A stretch of DNA of 64,000 nucleotides from Corallococcus sp. EGB (lineage in GTDB: Bacteria > Myxococcota > Myxococcia > Myxococcales > Myxococcaceae): positions 6,607,356-6,671,355 of the forward strand of contig NZ_CP079946.1 in the NCBI RefSeq assembly GCF_019968905.1, written 5' to 3'. The notes beneath the pieces were generated by a model. The model did no database searches. It was not told the origin of the DNA and saw nothing but the letters and a program-made list of their open reading frames with translations. Positions within the stretch are counted from its first letter, which is position 1, and each line of letters starts with the position of its first letter. Both the position numbers and the translations under genes were made by a program. This document shows positions 19,329 through 28,660 of the stretch, piece after piece.

Positions 19329-20795
19329 GTGAACACCACCCGCCTTGCCCTGACGTTCGCGCTCGCCTGCGTGCTGAGCGCCCCCGCAGCCGACGCCGCC
19401 AAACGGAAGGCCGCCGCGGCCGCGAAGAAGAAGCGCCCCGCCGCCACCAAGCAGGTGCCCGCGTCCGACCTTGACGACGCCTTCACGCCGCCGGATGAAG
19501 CGGCCTCCAAGTCGGACGCGCCCGTGGCGCCCAAGACGGCCCCGAAGACGGCCCCCCTCACTCCGGCGAGCCCCACCCCCCCGAAGATGGCGGACGTCCC
19601 GGCCCCGGTGGTGCGCGCGGCCCCGTCCAACGCCGTGGCTGTCTTTGGCGTGGCCCGCCAGCCGGGCGCGGCGGATTCCGCGGCGAAGCTGGAGGAGTCG
19701 CTCGTCACGAAGCTGTCCAGCGCGGGCGACGTCCAGTTCGTGGACCTGGCCACCGCCTTCCCGCCGCCGGAGCCCCAGGCCAACCCCCGCGGTGATGCGC
19801 TCTTCGACGAGGGCCGCGCGGCGTACGACAACCTGGACCCGGACGCCGCGGCGGTGAAGTTCAAGGCGGCCGCGGACACCTACGTGCAGCGCCCCGGCGA
19901 CCTGCGTCCGGAGAAGCTGGGCGAGGCGTACCTCTTCCTCGGCGCGTCCCAGCTGCTCAACGGCGACGTGGCGGGCGCGAAGGCTTCTTTCACGAGCGCG
20001 CTGGTGGCGGAGCCGTCGCTGCGCCCGGACGCGGGCCTCTTCGGCCAGGACGTGCAGCGGGTGTTCTCGGACGCGCAGCGCGAGCTGTCCGCGCAGCCGC
20101 AGGGCTCGCTGGTGGTGAACTCGCTCCCGCAGGGCGCGCGCGTGCTGGTGCGTGGCCGCGAGGTGGGCACGACGCCGCTGACGGGCGCGAAGCTGGCCCC
20201 GGGCCACTACCCCGTGCAGATCGTGCTGCCCGGCTACGCCCCGTTCTCGACGTACGCGGAGGTGAAGCCGTCCGCCCCCACGGAGCTGAAGACGAAGCTG
20301 GCCCCTGCGCCGGGCCTGTCCGCGCTGCGTGACGCGGCGGCGAAGGCGGGCACGGAAGCCGCCTTCGAAGCGAACGGCACGCCTCCGGAAGTGGGCGCCA
20401 TCGGCGAGCGGCTCAACGCGCGCTACGTGGTGCTGGCGGCCACGTTCCAGGACAAGAAGGGCCGGCTGCACGGCGAGGTGCAGGCGTGGGACCTGCGCAC
20501 GAAGAACCGCCTGCGCGGCGTGGAGGTGGACTTCGGCAAGCGCGACGGGAAGAACAGCCCGGATGGCGCCGCGGAGCAATTGCACACCTTCCTCGCGGGC
20601 TCTGCCCTTCCGCAGAACCCCAAGGAGGAGAAGCAGCCGCTCGTGGCCAGCGACTCCGTGCTGCGCAAGCCCTGGTTCTGGGCCGCGGCGGCGGGCGTGG
20701 CGGCCGTGACGGCGGGCGTCGTATACGTGGCCACCACGGACCGCGGACAGGGCTTCAACCCGGTGAACGGTCTGCCCGGTGGAATTTCCTTCTAG
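19329..20795 (+). CDS. Exported PEGA-domain protein
   Basis: This 488-aa protein starts at GTG directly before a signal peptide (NTTRLALTFALACVLSAPAADA). A Lys/Ala/Pro-rich low-complexity linker follows (about residues 23-110), then a TPR-like helical region (about 150-255) and a PEGA domain (about 257-325: GSLVVNSLPQGARVLVRGRE, VGTTPL, PGHYPVQIVLPGY). Near the C-terminus one hydrophobic segment (FWAAAAGVAAVTAGVVYVAT) looks like a membrane helix. PEGA domains are small beta-sandwiches found on surface and periplasmic proteins. The protein and the next gene share the same overall plan. Function is unknown. Confidence 0.82.
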   Translation: MNTTRLALTFALACVLSAPAADAAKRKAAAAAKKKRPAATKQVPASDLDDAFTPPDEAASKSDAPVAPKTAPKTAPLTPASPTPPKMADVPAPVVRAAPSNAVAVFGVARQPGAADSAAKLEESLVTKLSSAGDVQFVDLATAFPPPEPQANPRGDALFDEGRAAYDNLDPDAAAVKFKAAADTYVQRPGDLRPEKLGEAYLFLGASQLLNGDVAGAKASFTSALVAEPSLRPDAGLFGQDVQRVFSDAQRELSAQPQGSLVVNSLPQGARVLVRGREVGTTPLTGAKLAPGHYPVQIVLPGYAPFSTYAEVKPSAPTELKTKLAPAPGLSALRDAAAKAGTEAAFEANGTPPEVGAIGERLNARYVVLAATFQDKKGRLHGEVQAWDLRTKNRLRGVEVDFGKRDGKNSPDGAAEQLHTFLAGSALPQNPKEEKQPLVASDSVLRKPWFWAAAAGVAAVTAGVVYVATTDRGQGFNPVNGLPGGISF

Positions 20796-20823
20796 CCCCG
20801 GCGTCAAGCGCACAGGACTCCTC

Positions 20824-22032
20824 ATGAAAGCCCTCTCGCTCGCGCTCGTGCTGCTGCCAGCCCTGGCGCTGTCCGCCCCGCCCTCTCCGGGCCGCATCTC
20901 CGCGCTGCTCATCCCCATGGACCCGTCGTCCGAGTCCTCCGGGGTGCAGATGGAGAGCTACATGAACGACGCGCTCGGCAACTTCGCCGGCTACTCCGTG
21001 CGAAAGCCGCGCGACCTCTTCGGCCTGCCGGACGACCCGGGCGCGCAGGCCTCCTTCGCTCGCGCGAAGAAGGGCTACGAGGAGAGCGTCAAGGCCTTCG
21101 AGGCGCGCGACTACGAGGACGCGGAGCGCAAGGTGCGCGCCACGCTCAAGGAGCTGGAAGGCTCCGTCGCGTCGATGCAGTCCTGCTCCCCGCTGTGCGA
21201 CGCGGTGGCGCTGCACGCCGCCATCCTCCAGCTGCGCGGAGACGTGGAGGAGGCGAAGCTGCTGCTCATCGACCTGATGGCGCTCAACCCCACGTTCGAA
21301 TTGAACCCCAAGCGCTTCAGCCGGGAGTTCATCACCCTGCGCGTGCAGGTGGCCACGAGCCGGCCCGCGCAGCTGCGCGGCACCGCCACCTTCAAGTCCC
21401 GGCCCGCGGGCGCCCGCGTCTACGTGGACGGCGAGGCGGTGGGCTTCACGCCGCTGACGCTGCCCACGCTGCCGGTGGGCAAGCACCTGGTGCGCATGGA
21501 GCGGCCGGGCTTCCGCCAGTTCGGGCAGATCGCGGAGGTGACGCCGGACGACGTGGAGGTCGTCGCCAACCTCTCCCCCACTGCCACCTACAAGGCCTAC
21601 GACGCGCAGTTGGACAAGGTGATTCCGGACGTGTCGCGCCCCAGCGACAAGCCGGCCAACGCCATCGCGTCGCTGCTCAAGTCCCTGAGCCTGGACCGGG
21701 CGCTGGTGGGCACCGTGCGCGTCATCCCGGAGCGCGGCACGGAGCTGTCCGTGGGCTACTTCGATGTGAAGAACGGCAAGCGGCTGGGTTCGCGCAAGCT
21801 GGTGCTCCAGGGCGACGAGTACGGTCAGCTCAAGTCGGAGATGGAGCGGGTGGTCAACCAGCTCCTCAACAGCGAGGGTGAGCAGTCCGTCAAGAAGCGC
21901 GACCCGCTGGACAACCGCAGCGGCGCGGAGGACTGGGGCTCGGAGGACCGGGGCGGCCAGTCGCGACAGTCCGTCAAGAAGCACTCCGGGGATGACCCGC
22001 TGGACGACGTGTCGGGTACCGAGGACTGGTGA
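20824..22032 (+). CDS. Exported PEGA-domain protein, second copy of the plan
   Basis: This 402-aa protein has a signal peptide (MKALSLALVLLPALALSAPP), helical repeats (about residues 65-165), a PEGA domain (about 180-250: ATFKSRPAGARVYVDGEAVG, FTPLTLPTLPVGKHLV) and an acidic/basic C-terminal tail. The tail contains an imperfect duplication: QSVKKRDPLDNRSGAEDW and QSVKKHSGDDPLDDVSGTEDW-like text. The start at 20824 follows AGGACT and the signal peptide; the frame is open 15 codons further upstream. It lies 28 bases after the previous PEGA gene, so the two are probably cotranscribed and related by duplication. Function is unknown. Confidence 0.82.
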   Translation: MKALSLALVLLPALALSAPPSPGRISALLIPMDPSSESSGVQMESYMNDALGNFAGYSVRKPRDLFGLPDDPGAQASFARAKKGYEESVKAFEARDYEDAERKVRATLKELEGSVASMQSCSPLCDAVALHAAILQLRGDVEEAKLLLIDLMALNPTFELNPKRFSREFITLRVQVATSRPAQLRGTATFKSRPAGARVYVDGEAVGFTPLTLPTLPVGKHLVRMERPGFRQFGQIAEVTPDDVEVVANLSPTATYKAYDAQLDKVIPDVSRPSDKPANAIASLLKSLSLDRALVGTVRVIPERGTELSVGYFDVKNGKRLGSRKLVLQGDEYGQLKSEMERVVNQLLNSEGEQSVKKRDPLDNRSGAEDWGSEDRGGQSRQSVKKHSGDDPLDDVSGTEDW

Positions 22033-22080
22033 CACACGGCGCTTGTCCCGGGGCGGCTCGCACCTAGAGTCCCGGGCCGT

Positions 22081-24564
22081 ATGCGCCAACTGCCGCTGCT
22101 CGCCCTCCTCCCCGGCCTCGCGCTCGCCCAGACGAGTTCCATCGACCGGGCCCCCGCCCCGCCCCTGGGCATCACCCTGCCGCCCACCAACGCGGCGCTC
22201 ATCGACGAGGCCCCCGCCCTGTCGCTCAACCCCGCCGGCCTGGGCTTCCAGGACGCGGGGCAGCTCTTCTACCTCCACGAGCGCAACCTCGAATCCGACG
22301 CCGTGGGCGACGCGGTGTTCCTGGGCGCGCGGCTGTTGGGCCTGGGCGCGGGCTTCTCCCTGGAGTGGATCCGCGGGGAGAACGCGCCGGACTACCGCAA
22401 GACGTCCTTCGGCCTGTCGCTGGGGCCGCGCACGCTGAAGCTGGGCGCCGCCCTGCACGACTTCAGCTCGGATGACCGCCGCATCGGCGGGTTGACCAGT
22501 TGGGACGTGGGCCTCACCGCGCGCCCCTACCGGTTCCTGTCGCTGGCCGCGGTGGCCCAGAACCTGAACGCGCCGGAGAGCGACGGCCTCAAGCTGCGGC
22601 GCAGCTACAACTTCGGCCTGGGCCTGCGCCCGCTGGGCGAGCGCTACACGCTGGGCGTGGACTGGCTCTTCGCGGAAGGCGGCTTCCGGGAGGGCCTGGC
22701 CACGTACACGCTCCAGGCGGAGGTGGTGCGCGGCCTCCGGCTGGGCGGCGGCCTGTCCCACGGCTTCGTCAGCGGCATCCCGCTGGCGCTCCAGTTCGCG
22801 GCCACGGTGGACCTGGGCCACGCGGGCCTGACGTACGCGGCGGGCGGCGCGGGCAACGGCCTGGACCACGTGCTGCAGGTGCGCCTGTCATCCGAACGCT
22901 ACCCGTCCATCCGCGGCGGCGGCGGCGTGGTGGCCCTGCTCGACCTGGACGACATGCTCTCGGGCGGCGTGAGCCCCGCGCTGTCCCTCCTGGGCTTCAG
23001 CGAAGTGGACCCGTACCTGCGCCTGATGAAGTTCCTGGACCTGGCCACGCGCGACGAGCGGCTCAAGGGCGTGGTGGTGAAGATGGAGGGCCTGCCCGGC
23101 GTGGGCTGGGGCACGGCGGAGGAGCTGCGCCGGTCGCTGCTCAGGCTGCGCGAGGCGGGCAAGAAGGTCGTGGTGGTGATGCTGTCCGGGGATGACCGCA
23201 GCTACCTCGTGGCGTCCGCGGCGGACCGCGTGTACGCGCTGACGGAGGCGTCGCTGCCCATCAACGGCCTGGCCGCCACGGTGACGTTTCTGGGCGGCAC
23301 CATGGAGAAGCTGGGCGTCCAGTGGGACGTGGCGCGCGTGGGCGAATACAAGACGGCGATGGAGCAGTTCACCCGCACGGACATGAGCCCCGCGGAGCGC
23401 GAGACGCTGGATGCGTACCTGGACTCGCAGGTGACGCACTACGAGAAGGCCGTGGAGGCGGGGCGCAAGCTGTCCGTGGAGCGGCAGCACGCGGCGTGGG
23501 CCCACGGCATCCTGTCCTCGAAGCGGGCGCAGGAGGCGGGCCTGCTGGATGGCGTGGTGTCCGCGTCGGAGCTGGACGCGCAGGTGGCGGAGTGGTTCCC
23601 GGGCCTGCGCTTCCACCCCACGTATTCGCCGCGCGACGAGCGCGAGGACCGCTGGGGCCGGCGCCGCCGCATCGCGGTGGTGCCGGTGCTGGGCGACATC
23701 ACCGGGGGCCGCAGCCGCGAGGCCCCCCTGGGCTTCGCGCGGGTGGCCGGCGCGGAGACGGTGGTGCGCGCGCTGGAGGACGCGCAGGAGGACCCGTCCG
23801 TGGTGGCCATCATCCTGCGCGTGGACTCCGGCGGCGGCGACGTGCTGGCGTCCGACCAGATGTACCGCGCGGTGCTGGAGGCGAAGAAGCACAAGCCCGT
23901 CATCGCCTCCATGGGCGACACGGCGGCCTCCGGCGGCTACTACGCGGCGGTGGCCGCGGATGAAGTCCTCGCGGAGCCCACGACGCTGACGGGCAGCATC
24001 GGCGTCTTCTATCCGAAGCCGGCGCTGGAGGGCCTGGGCGCGAAGCTGGGGGTGAGCCAGCAGACGCTCAAGCGCGGCGACATGGCGGACCTCCTGGATT
24101 GGTGGAAGCCATGGACGCCCGAGCAGCAGGCCGCGGTGCAGACCTGGGTGGACGACTCCTACGACACGTTCATCACGGAGGTCGCCCGCAACCGGAAGAT
24201 GGACAAGGCGAAGGTGGACGCCGTGGCGCGGGGCCGGGTGTGGAGCGGCTCGGACGCGCTGGCCCGGGGGCTGGTGGACGGGATGGGCGGCCTGCCGGAG
24301 GCCGTGGCGGCGGCGCGCAAGCGCGCGAAGGTGTCCCCCACGGAGGAGCTGGACCTGGACGTCATGGGGGACGCGCGCGGCTTCCTCTCCGGCCTGGGCG
24401 GAGAGCCCGGCGTGCACGCGCTGGCGGGGGCGCTCCTGCCCGCGCTGCCGGAGCGCCCGCCGGAGGCGCTGTCCGTGCTCGCCCGGGAGGTGGGGCTGGG
24501 CTCGGCCGAGCTCCTGCGCCCCGGCCTGAAGGCCATGATGCCCTTCCGCGTGCGCATCCGCTGA
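22081..24564 (+). CDS. sppA: S49-family protease SppA with beta-barrel-like N-terminal extension
   Basis: This 827-aa protein has a signal peptide (MRQLPLLALLPGLALAQ). Residues about 25-285 are beta-rich, beginning ALIDEAPALSLNPAGLGFQ and continuing with alternating glycine and aromatic strands, like outer-membrane PorV/FadL-type barrels. Tandem S49 domains follow. The general base Lys424 lies in GEYKTAMEQF in the first domain and the nucleophile Ser617 in GDTAASGGYYAAVAADE in the second, the lysine-serine dyad of the 67K-type SppA. S49 enzymes degrade cleaved signal peptides or membrane substrates. The barrel-like fusion suggests an outer-membrane location facing the periplasm, which is an inference. 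Confidence 0.88.
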   Translation: MRQLPLLALLPGLALAQTSSIDRAPAPPLGITLPPTNAALIDEAPALSLNPAGLGFQDAGQLFYLHERNLESDAVGDAVFLGARLLGLGAGFSLEWIRGENAPDYRKTSFGLSLGPRTLKLGAALHDFSSDDRRIGGLTSWDVGLTARPYRFLSLAAVAQNLNAPESDGLKLRRSYNFGLGLRPLGERYTLGVDWLFAEGGFREGLATYTLQAEVVRGLRLGGGLSHGFVSGIPLALQFAATVDLGHAGLTYAAGGAGNGLDHVLQVRLSSERYPSIRGGGGVVALLDLDDMLSGGVSPALSLLGFSEVDPYLRLMKFLDLATRDERLKGVVVKMEGLPGVGWGTAEELRRSLLRLREAGKKVVVVMLSGDDRSYLVASAADRVYALTEASLPINGLAATVTFLGGTMEKLGVQWDVARVGEYKTAMEQFTRTDMSPAERETLDAYLDSQVTHYEKAVEAGRKLSVERQHAAWAHGILSSKRAQEAGLLDGVVSASELDAQVAEWFPGLRFHPTYSPRDEREDRWGRRRRIAVVPVLGDITGGRSREAPLGFARVAGAETVVRALEDAQEDPSVVAIILRVDSGGGDVLASDQMYRAVLEAKKHKPVIASMGDTAASGGYYAAVAADEVLAEPTTLTGSIGVFYPKPALEGLGAKLGVSQQTLKRGDMADLLDWWKPWTPEQQAAVQTWVDDSYDTFITEVARNRKMDKAKVDAVARGRVWSGSDALARGLVDGMGGLPEAVAAARKRAKVSPTEELDLDVMGDARGFLSGLGGEPGVHALAGALLPALPERPPEALSVLAREVGLGSAELLRPGLKAMMPFRVRIR

Positions 24565-24689
24565 GGGCCCCGGGGGCTCACGCGGAGCTCCAGGAGCCCC
24601 AGGCGGAGGTCGCCCGGTGGACAGGCCACGCACACGGGCGGCGAAATTGCGGGCGCCCCATCCTGGCGCTCTGTTAGGGTGGTGAGTGC

Positions 24690-24718
24690 CTCCCGGCCGG
24701 CGTTTGGGCCGCCGGGGG
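24690..24718 (+). terminator. Hairpin in the sppA-rho gap
   Basis: CCCGGC pairs with GCCGGG, extended inward by GGC/GCC past one bulged C, with a GTTTGG loop and TTTC directly after. It lies 126 bases after the sppA stop and about 130 bases before rho. It may terminate sppA transcripts or act as an attenuator in the rho leader. The remainder of this 284-base gap shows no other clear element. Confidence 0.4.
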
Positions 24719-24848
24719 TTTCAGGAACCGGCGGTTTCGGCCTTCTCGCAGGCCCCGCGTCCGGCTTCCTGTCCCAAAACCTGCTTCCTGACGTCCCCGT
24801 CGGCCCCTCGAGGCCGCCGCCATCCAGGGCCGTCACGCGTGGAGCCCC

Positions 24849-26444
24849 ATGAGCGAGAATTCCGACAACCCCGAGACCCGCAACCCGCCGCCCCCGCCCG
24901 CGGTTGCCCGCCCCCCCGCGCCTCCCGAGGCGGATGACGATGGCGGCGACGACGAGGGCGACGAGGGTCCCGATGAAGGTGATGCCTCCGGAGGCGCCCC
25001 GCAGAACGGCGCGCCCGGAGCCCCCGCGGGCCAGGGCGGCCGCCGCCGCCGCCGCCGCCGTCGCCGTCGTGGCGCGCAGGTGCACTTCACCCCGGAGGGC
25101 CAGGCCTACCGCATGCAGCCGGGCCCGGACGGCCAGCAGGTGCAGGTCTTCCTGACGCCGCAGGAGCTGGAGCAGTACCGCCAGCGCCAGGCCCAGCAGC
25201 AACAGCAGCAGCCCCAGGGCGGCCAGCCGCAGGGCCAGGAGCACCGCCCGCAGGAGGGCGGCCAGCCGCAGCGGCATGAGCAGCACAACCGCCACCCGCA
25301 GCAGCAGCAGCAGCGCGGCGGCGGGCAGCAGGGCCAGCCGCAGCAGAACCTGGCGCCCGTGGAGGGCGTGCTGGACACGGAGGCCAAGGGCCCCAACGCG
25401 TTCCTGCGTCAGGTGAAGCGCAACCTGCTGGCGTCGCCGGACGACCCGGAGCTGCCCAAGAACCTGGTGCAGAAGCTGCGCCTCAGGCAGGGCCAGTACC
25501 TCACCGCGTTCGCGCAGATGCGCGGCCACAAGGGCATCATCCAGAAGGTGGACACGGTGGACGGCCGCCCGCTGGACGGCGCGCCCCGGCTGCCGCACTT
25601 CAGCGACCTGACCTCCGTGGACCCCACGGAGCGGCTGAAGCTGGAGAACGGCCACAAGGAGATGGTCACGCGGGTGCTGGACCTCATTGCCCCCATCGGC
25701 AAGGGACAGCGCGCGCTCATCGTCGCCCCGCCCAAGACGGGCAAGACGATCATGCTCCAGCGCATCGCGCAGGCCATCATCCAGAACCACCCGGAGTGCC
25801 ACGTCATGGTGGTGCTCATCGACGAGCGCCCGGAAGAAGTGACGGACATGCGCCGGAGCATCAAGGCGGAGGTCATCGCCTCCAGCTCCGACCGGCCCAC
25901 GGGCGACCACCTCAAGGTCGCGGAGCTCGCGCTGGAGCGCGCCCGCCGGCTGGTGGAATCCGGCAAGGACGTGGTCATCCTCCTGGACTCCATCACCCGC
26001 CTGGCGCGCGCCTACAACAAGGAAGTGGACAGCTCCGGCCGCACCATGACGGGCGGCGTGGACAGCCGCGCCCTGGAGCGCCCCAAGCGCATCTTCGGCG
26101 CCGCGCGCGCCACGGAGGAGGCAGGCTCGCTGACCATCATCGGCACGGCGCTCATCGACACCGGCAGCCGCATGGACGAGGTCATCTTCGAGGAGTTCAA
26201 GGGCACGGGTAACTCCGAAGTGACTTTGGACCGCCTGCTCGCGGAGAAGCGCGTCTTCCCGGCCATCAACATCGCCCAGTCCGGCACGCGCAAGGAGGAG
26301 AAGCTCTTCACCCTTCGCGAGTACGAGAAGGTGAAGAAGCTGCGGCAGATGCTCTTCTCCGTGAAGCCGGTGGAGGCCATGGAGGCGCTCGTCAAACGAC
26401 TGGGCCGCTACACCTACAACGACGAGTTCTTCGACGAGTTGTAG
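24849..26444 (+). CDS. rho: Transcription termination factor Rho
   Basis: This 531-aa Rho hexamer subunit has a long N-terminal extension: an acidic/Pro stretch (about residues 1-60), an Arg run (about 63-74) and a Gln-rich stretch (about 95-170). The RNA-binding cold-shock-like domain starts near GVLDTEAKGPNAFLR, where the usual GFGFLR RNP1 motif is degenerate. The motor domain has P-loop APPKTGKT at 293-300, LIDERPEEVTDMRRS, the Walker B region VVILLDSITRLARAYN and the R-loop/Q-loop area GRTMTGGVDSRAL. Rho ends transcription of untranslated RNA. GGAG precedes the ATG. The extension suggests modified RNA binding or condensate behaviour; this is inference. Confidence 0.93.
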   Translation: MSENSDNPETRNPPPPPAVARPPAPPEADDDGGDDEGDEGPDEGDASGGAPQNGAPGAPAGQGGRRRRRRRRRRGAQVHFTPEGQAYRMQPGPDGQQVQVFLTPQELEQYRQRQAQQQQQQPQGGQPQGQEHRPQEGGQPQRHEQHNRHPQQQQQRGGGQQGQPQQNLAPVEGVLDTEAKGPNAFLRQVKRNLLASPDDPELPKNLVQKLRLRQGQYLTAFAQMRGHKGIIQKVDTVDGRPLDGAPRLPHFSDLTSVDPTERLKLENGHKEMVTRVLDLIAPIGKGQRALIVAPPKTGKTIMLQRIAQAIIQNHPECHVMVVLIDERPEEVTDMRRSIKAEVIASSSDRPTGDHLKVAELALERARRLVESGKDVVILLDSITRLARAYNKEVDSSGRTMTGGVDSRALERPKRIFGAARATEEAGSLTIIGTALIDTGSRMDEVIFEEFKGTGNSEVTLDRLLAEKRVFPAINIAQSGTRKEEKLFTLREYEKVKKLRQMLFSVKPVEAMEALVKRLGRYTYNDEFFDEL

Positions 26445-26502
26445 GCGAGGGAGGCCCGCGCGGGGGTGGTGTGGCGAGCCCTGGATTGCGTAAGGTGAGC
26501 GC

Positions 26503-26769
26503 ATGATTCAGGGCTCGGGCCGCTGCCACTACCACCCGGACCGCGCGGGCCTGGGCGTCTGCGTGGAGTGCCGGCGCGTCATCTGCCGCGAGTGCACCAC
26601 GCAGTTCGAGGGCATCAACCGCTGCGCCAGCTGCCTCGACAAGCGCCGCATGGCGTTGGAGGGGCCGCCGCCCCGGCGCGAGTGGACCGTGGCGCACGTG
26701 GTGCTGGCGCTGGTGGGGATATTCATCGTGTGGGGCGGCGTGCTGTTGGCGGCGCACGCGGTGGGCTAG
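26503..26769 (+). CDS. Small B-box-like zinc finger membrane protein
   Basis: This 88-aa protein has an N-terminal Cys/His cluster in the B-box pattern (CHYHPDRAGLGVCVECRR, then CRECTT, then CASC) likely to bind two zinc ions. One C-terminal membrane helix follows (VVLALVGIFIVWGGVLLAAH). It should face the cytoplasm with its zinc domain. AAGGTGAG precedes the ATG. It is separated by four bases from the next gene and probably opens the DUF4129/MoxR operon. Such small zinc-finger membrane proteins recur in myxobacteria; function is unknown. Confidence 0.85.
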   Translation: MIQGSGRCHYHPDRAGLGVCVECRRVICRECTTQFEGINRCASCLDKRRMALEGPPPRREWTVAHVVLALVGIFIVWGGVLLAAHAVG

Positions 26770-26773
26770 CGCG

Positions 26774-28660
26774 ATGGCCGTCTCCGCGTTGGAATTGCGC
26801 CCCCGGGGTCCGGTGGCCTTGATGGACGCGGCGCTGCGGCTGTGCGCGCGCGACACGGGCGTGTGGGCCCTCACGCTGCCGGGCGGCGCGGCGGTGGTGG
26901 CCGCGCTGCTGCACCTGCTGGACGCCGTGGAGCATGGGCGCTCGCCCACCCTGCCCGCCCTGCTCCTGACGCTCGCGTGGTTCCTGAGGGGCGTGGGCCA
27001 GGGCGCGGCGTGCCACTACGTGCAGGAGGTGCTGCTGGGCGCGAAGGCGGAGCCGTCCGTGCGTCAGTCGCTGCGCGCGGCGCTGTCCCGGCTGCCCAGC
27101 CTCTTCATCGCGGTGGCGTACCTGGCGTGCTTCAACGTGCTGACGCTGACGCTCACGCTGGGCATCGCGCTGTTCCTGCTCTCCGCCCAGGGCGTGGGCT
27201 ACGCCGTGACGATGCAGGGCCGGGGCAGCCCGCTGAAGCTGTATGGCCTGGGGGCGCGGCTCCTGGGGCCTTCGCGAGGGACGGCCACCGCGGTGCGCTG
27301 GCTGATGAGCGTGCAGGTGCTGGTGTTCCTCAACCTGCACGTGGGGCTCAACTTCCTGCTCTACATCGGGCGGCAACTCGTGGGCATCGACCTGACGTTC
27401 GCGGAGCGGTTCGCGTCGCTGGACAACCCGCCGTGGCTCGTGTTCCTCGCCGCGACGACGTTCGCCCTCTTCGAGCCCCTGCGCGCGGCCACCACCACGC
27501 TGCTGCTGGTGGACGGACGCGTGCGGCAGGAGGGGCTGGACCTGCTGGCCGCCGTGGAGCAGCTCCCGGAGCGCGGCAAGCAGCGCGGTTCGCTCGCGCC
27601 GAAGGGCGCGGCCGCCGCGTGGCTCCTGCTCACCGGGCTGTTCCTCGCGGCCCCGGCGCCAGCGCGGGCCGCGCCGGAAGCCGCGCCCGTGGACCGTCAG
27701 GCCGTGCGCGCCCGGCTGGTGAAGGTCGCGACGACGTGTGAGGTGCCCGAGCAGGTGGAGGGCACGGCGCTCCGTCACTTCGACGCGCTGGACGCGCGGG
27801 AGACGGTGAAGCTGGACCGTTTCGTGCGCCGCCTGGAGCACCAGGCCTTCGACGACGATGACTGCGAGAGCGCGGCGGTGACGCTGGAGGAGGGGCTGGC
27901 GCAGGTGACGGCCACGGCCGAGGCCCAGGCGCGCGTGGACGCCCGGGCGGCGACGGACCGGGCGCGGTCCATCCTCGCGCGGCCGGAGTTCCAGGAGCGC
28001 CCGGAGAAGGCTCCGGACGAGCCCAAGGAGGAGGAGGTCCCTCCAGCGGAGCCCGGCTGGTGGCGCCGGTTCATCGACAAGCTGGGCGAGTGGCTCAGGG
28101 ACCTCTTCAAGAACTACGACCCGAAGCCTCCACCGCAGGACACGAGCGTCCCCCTGGGCGGAGCGGTGGCCAACGCCCTCGTCGCCGTGCTGGTCGCGCT
28201 GACGCTGGCGGTGCTGGGGTGGGTCCTCGTGAGCCTCCTGAAGCGCAAGCGCGAGGACTCCGGCCCGGCGCTGGAGGTGCGCACCCTGGACGCCGCGGCG
28301 CTCGCGAATCGTCCGGACCACGCCCTGTCGCGTCCGCCCGAAGGCTGGGCGCACCTGGCGGACGCGCTGGCCGCGAAGGGCGAGTACCGCGAAGCCGTGC
28401 GCAACCTGTACCTCGCGCTGCTGTCGCGCCTGCACCGTGACGGCGCCATCCAGTACGACGTGACGCTCTCCAATTGGGACTACCTGCGCGCGTTCCGGGG
28501 CCGCCCCGAGGTGAAGGCCCCGTTCCGTGAGCTGACGCGCCGCTTCGACTTCGCGTGGTACGGCCACGTGCCCGTGGGCGCCGACGGCTACCGCGAGTTC
28601 CGCGCCCTCACCGCTCCGCTGCTCGCCGCGCCGTCCGCGCAGGAGGCCGCCGGTGCGTGA
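26774..28660 (+). CDS. DUF4129-domain membrane protein
   Basis: This 628-aa protein has an N-terminal polytopic region of about six helices (about residues 30-250), a further hydrophobic stretch (about 276-296, AWLLLTGLFLAAPAPARA), a long soluble segment, one helix near residue 465 (ALVAVLVALTLAVLGWVLVS) and a C-terminal DUF4129 domain (GEYREAVRNLYLALLSRLHR, then LSNWDYLRAFRG and FDFAWYGHVPVGADGY). DUF4129 proteins typically neighbour MoxR ATPases and DUF58 proteins, exactly as here. The role of the group is thought to be envelope or stress related but is not settled. The stop overlaps the next gene start by eight bases. Confidence 0.88.
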   Translation: MAVSALELRPRGPVALMDAALRLCARDTGVWALTLPGGAAVVAALLHLLDAVEHGRSPTLPALLLTLAWFLRGVGQGAACHYVQEVLLGAKAEPSVRQSLRAALSRLPSLFIAVAYLACFNVLTLTLTLGIALFLLSAQGVGYAVTMQGRGSPLKLYGLGARLLGPSRGTATAVRWLMSVQVLVFLNLHVGLNFLLYIGRQLVGIDLTFAERFASLDNPPWLVFLAATTFALFEPLRAATTTLLLVDGRVRQEGLDLLAAVEQLPERGKQRGSLAPKGAAAAWLLLTGLFLAAPAPARAAPEAAPVDRQAVRARLVKVATTCEVPEQVEGTALRHFDALDARETVKLDRFVRRLEHQAFDDDDCESAAVTLEEGLAQVTATAEAQARVDARAATDRARSILARPEFQERPEKAPDEPKEEEVPPAEPGWWRRFIDKLGEWLRDLFKNYDPKPPPQDTSVPLGGAVANALVAVLVALTLAVLGWVLVSLLKRKREDSGPALEVRTLDAAALANRPDHALSRPPEGWAHLADALAAKGEYREAVRNLYLALLSRLHRDGAIQYDVTLSNWDYLRAFRGRPEVKAPFRELTRRFDFAWYGHVPVGADGYREFRALTAPLLAAPSAQEAAGA

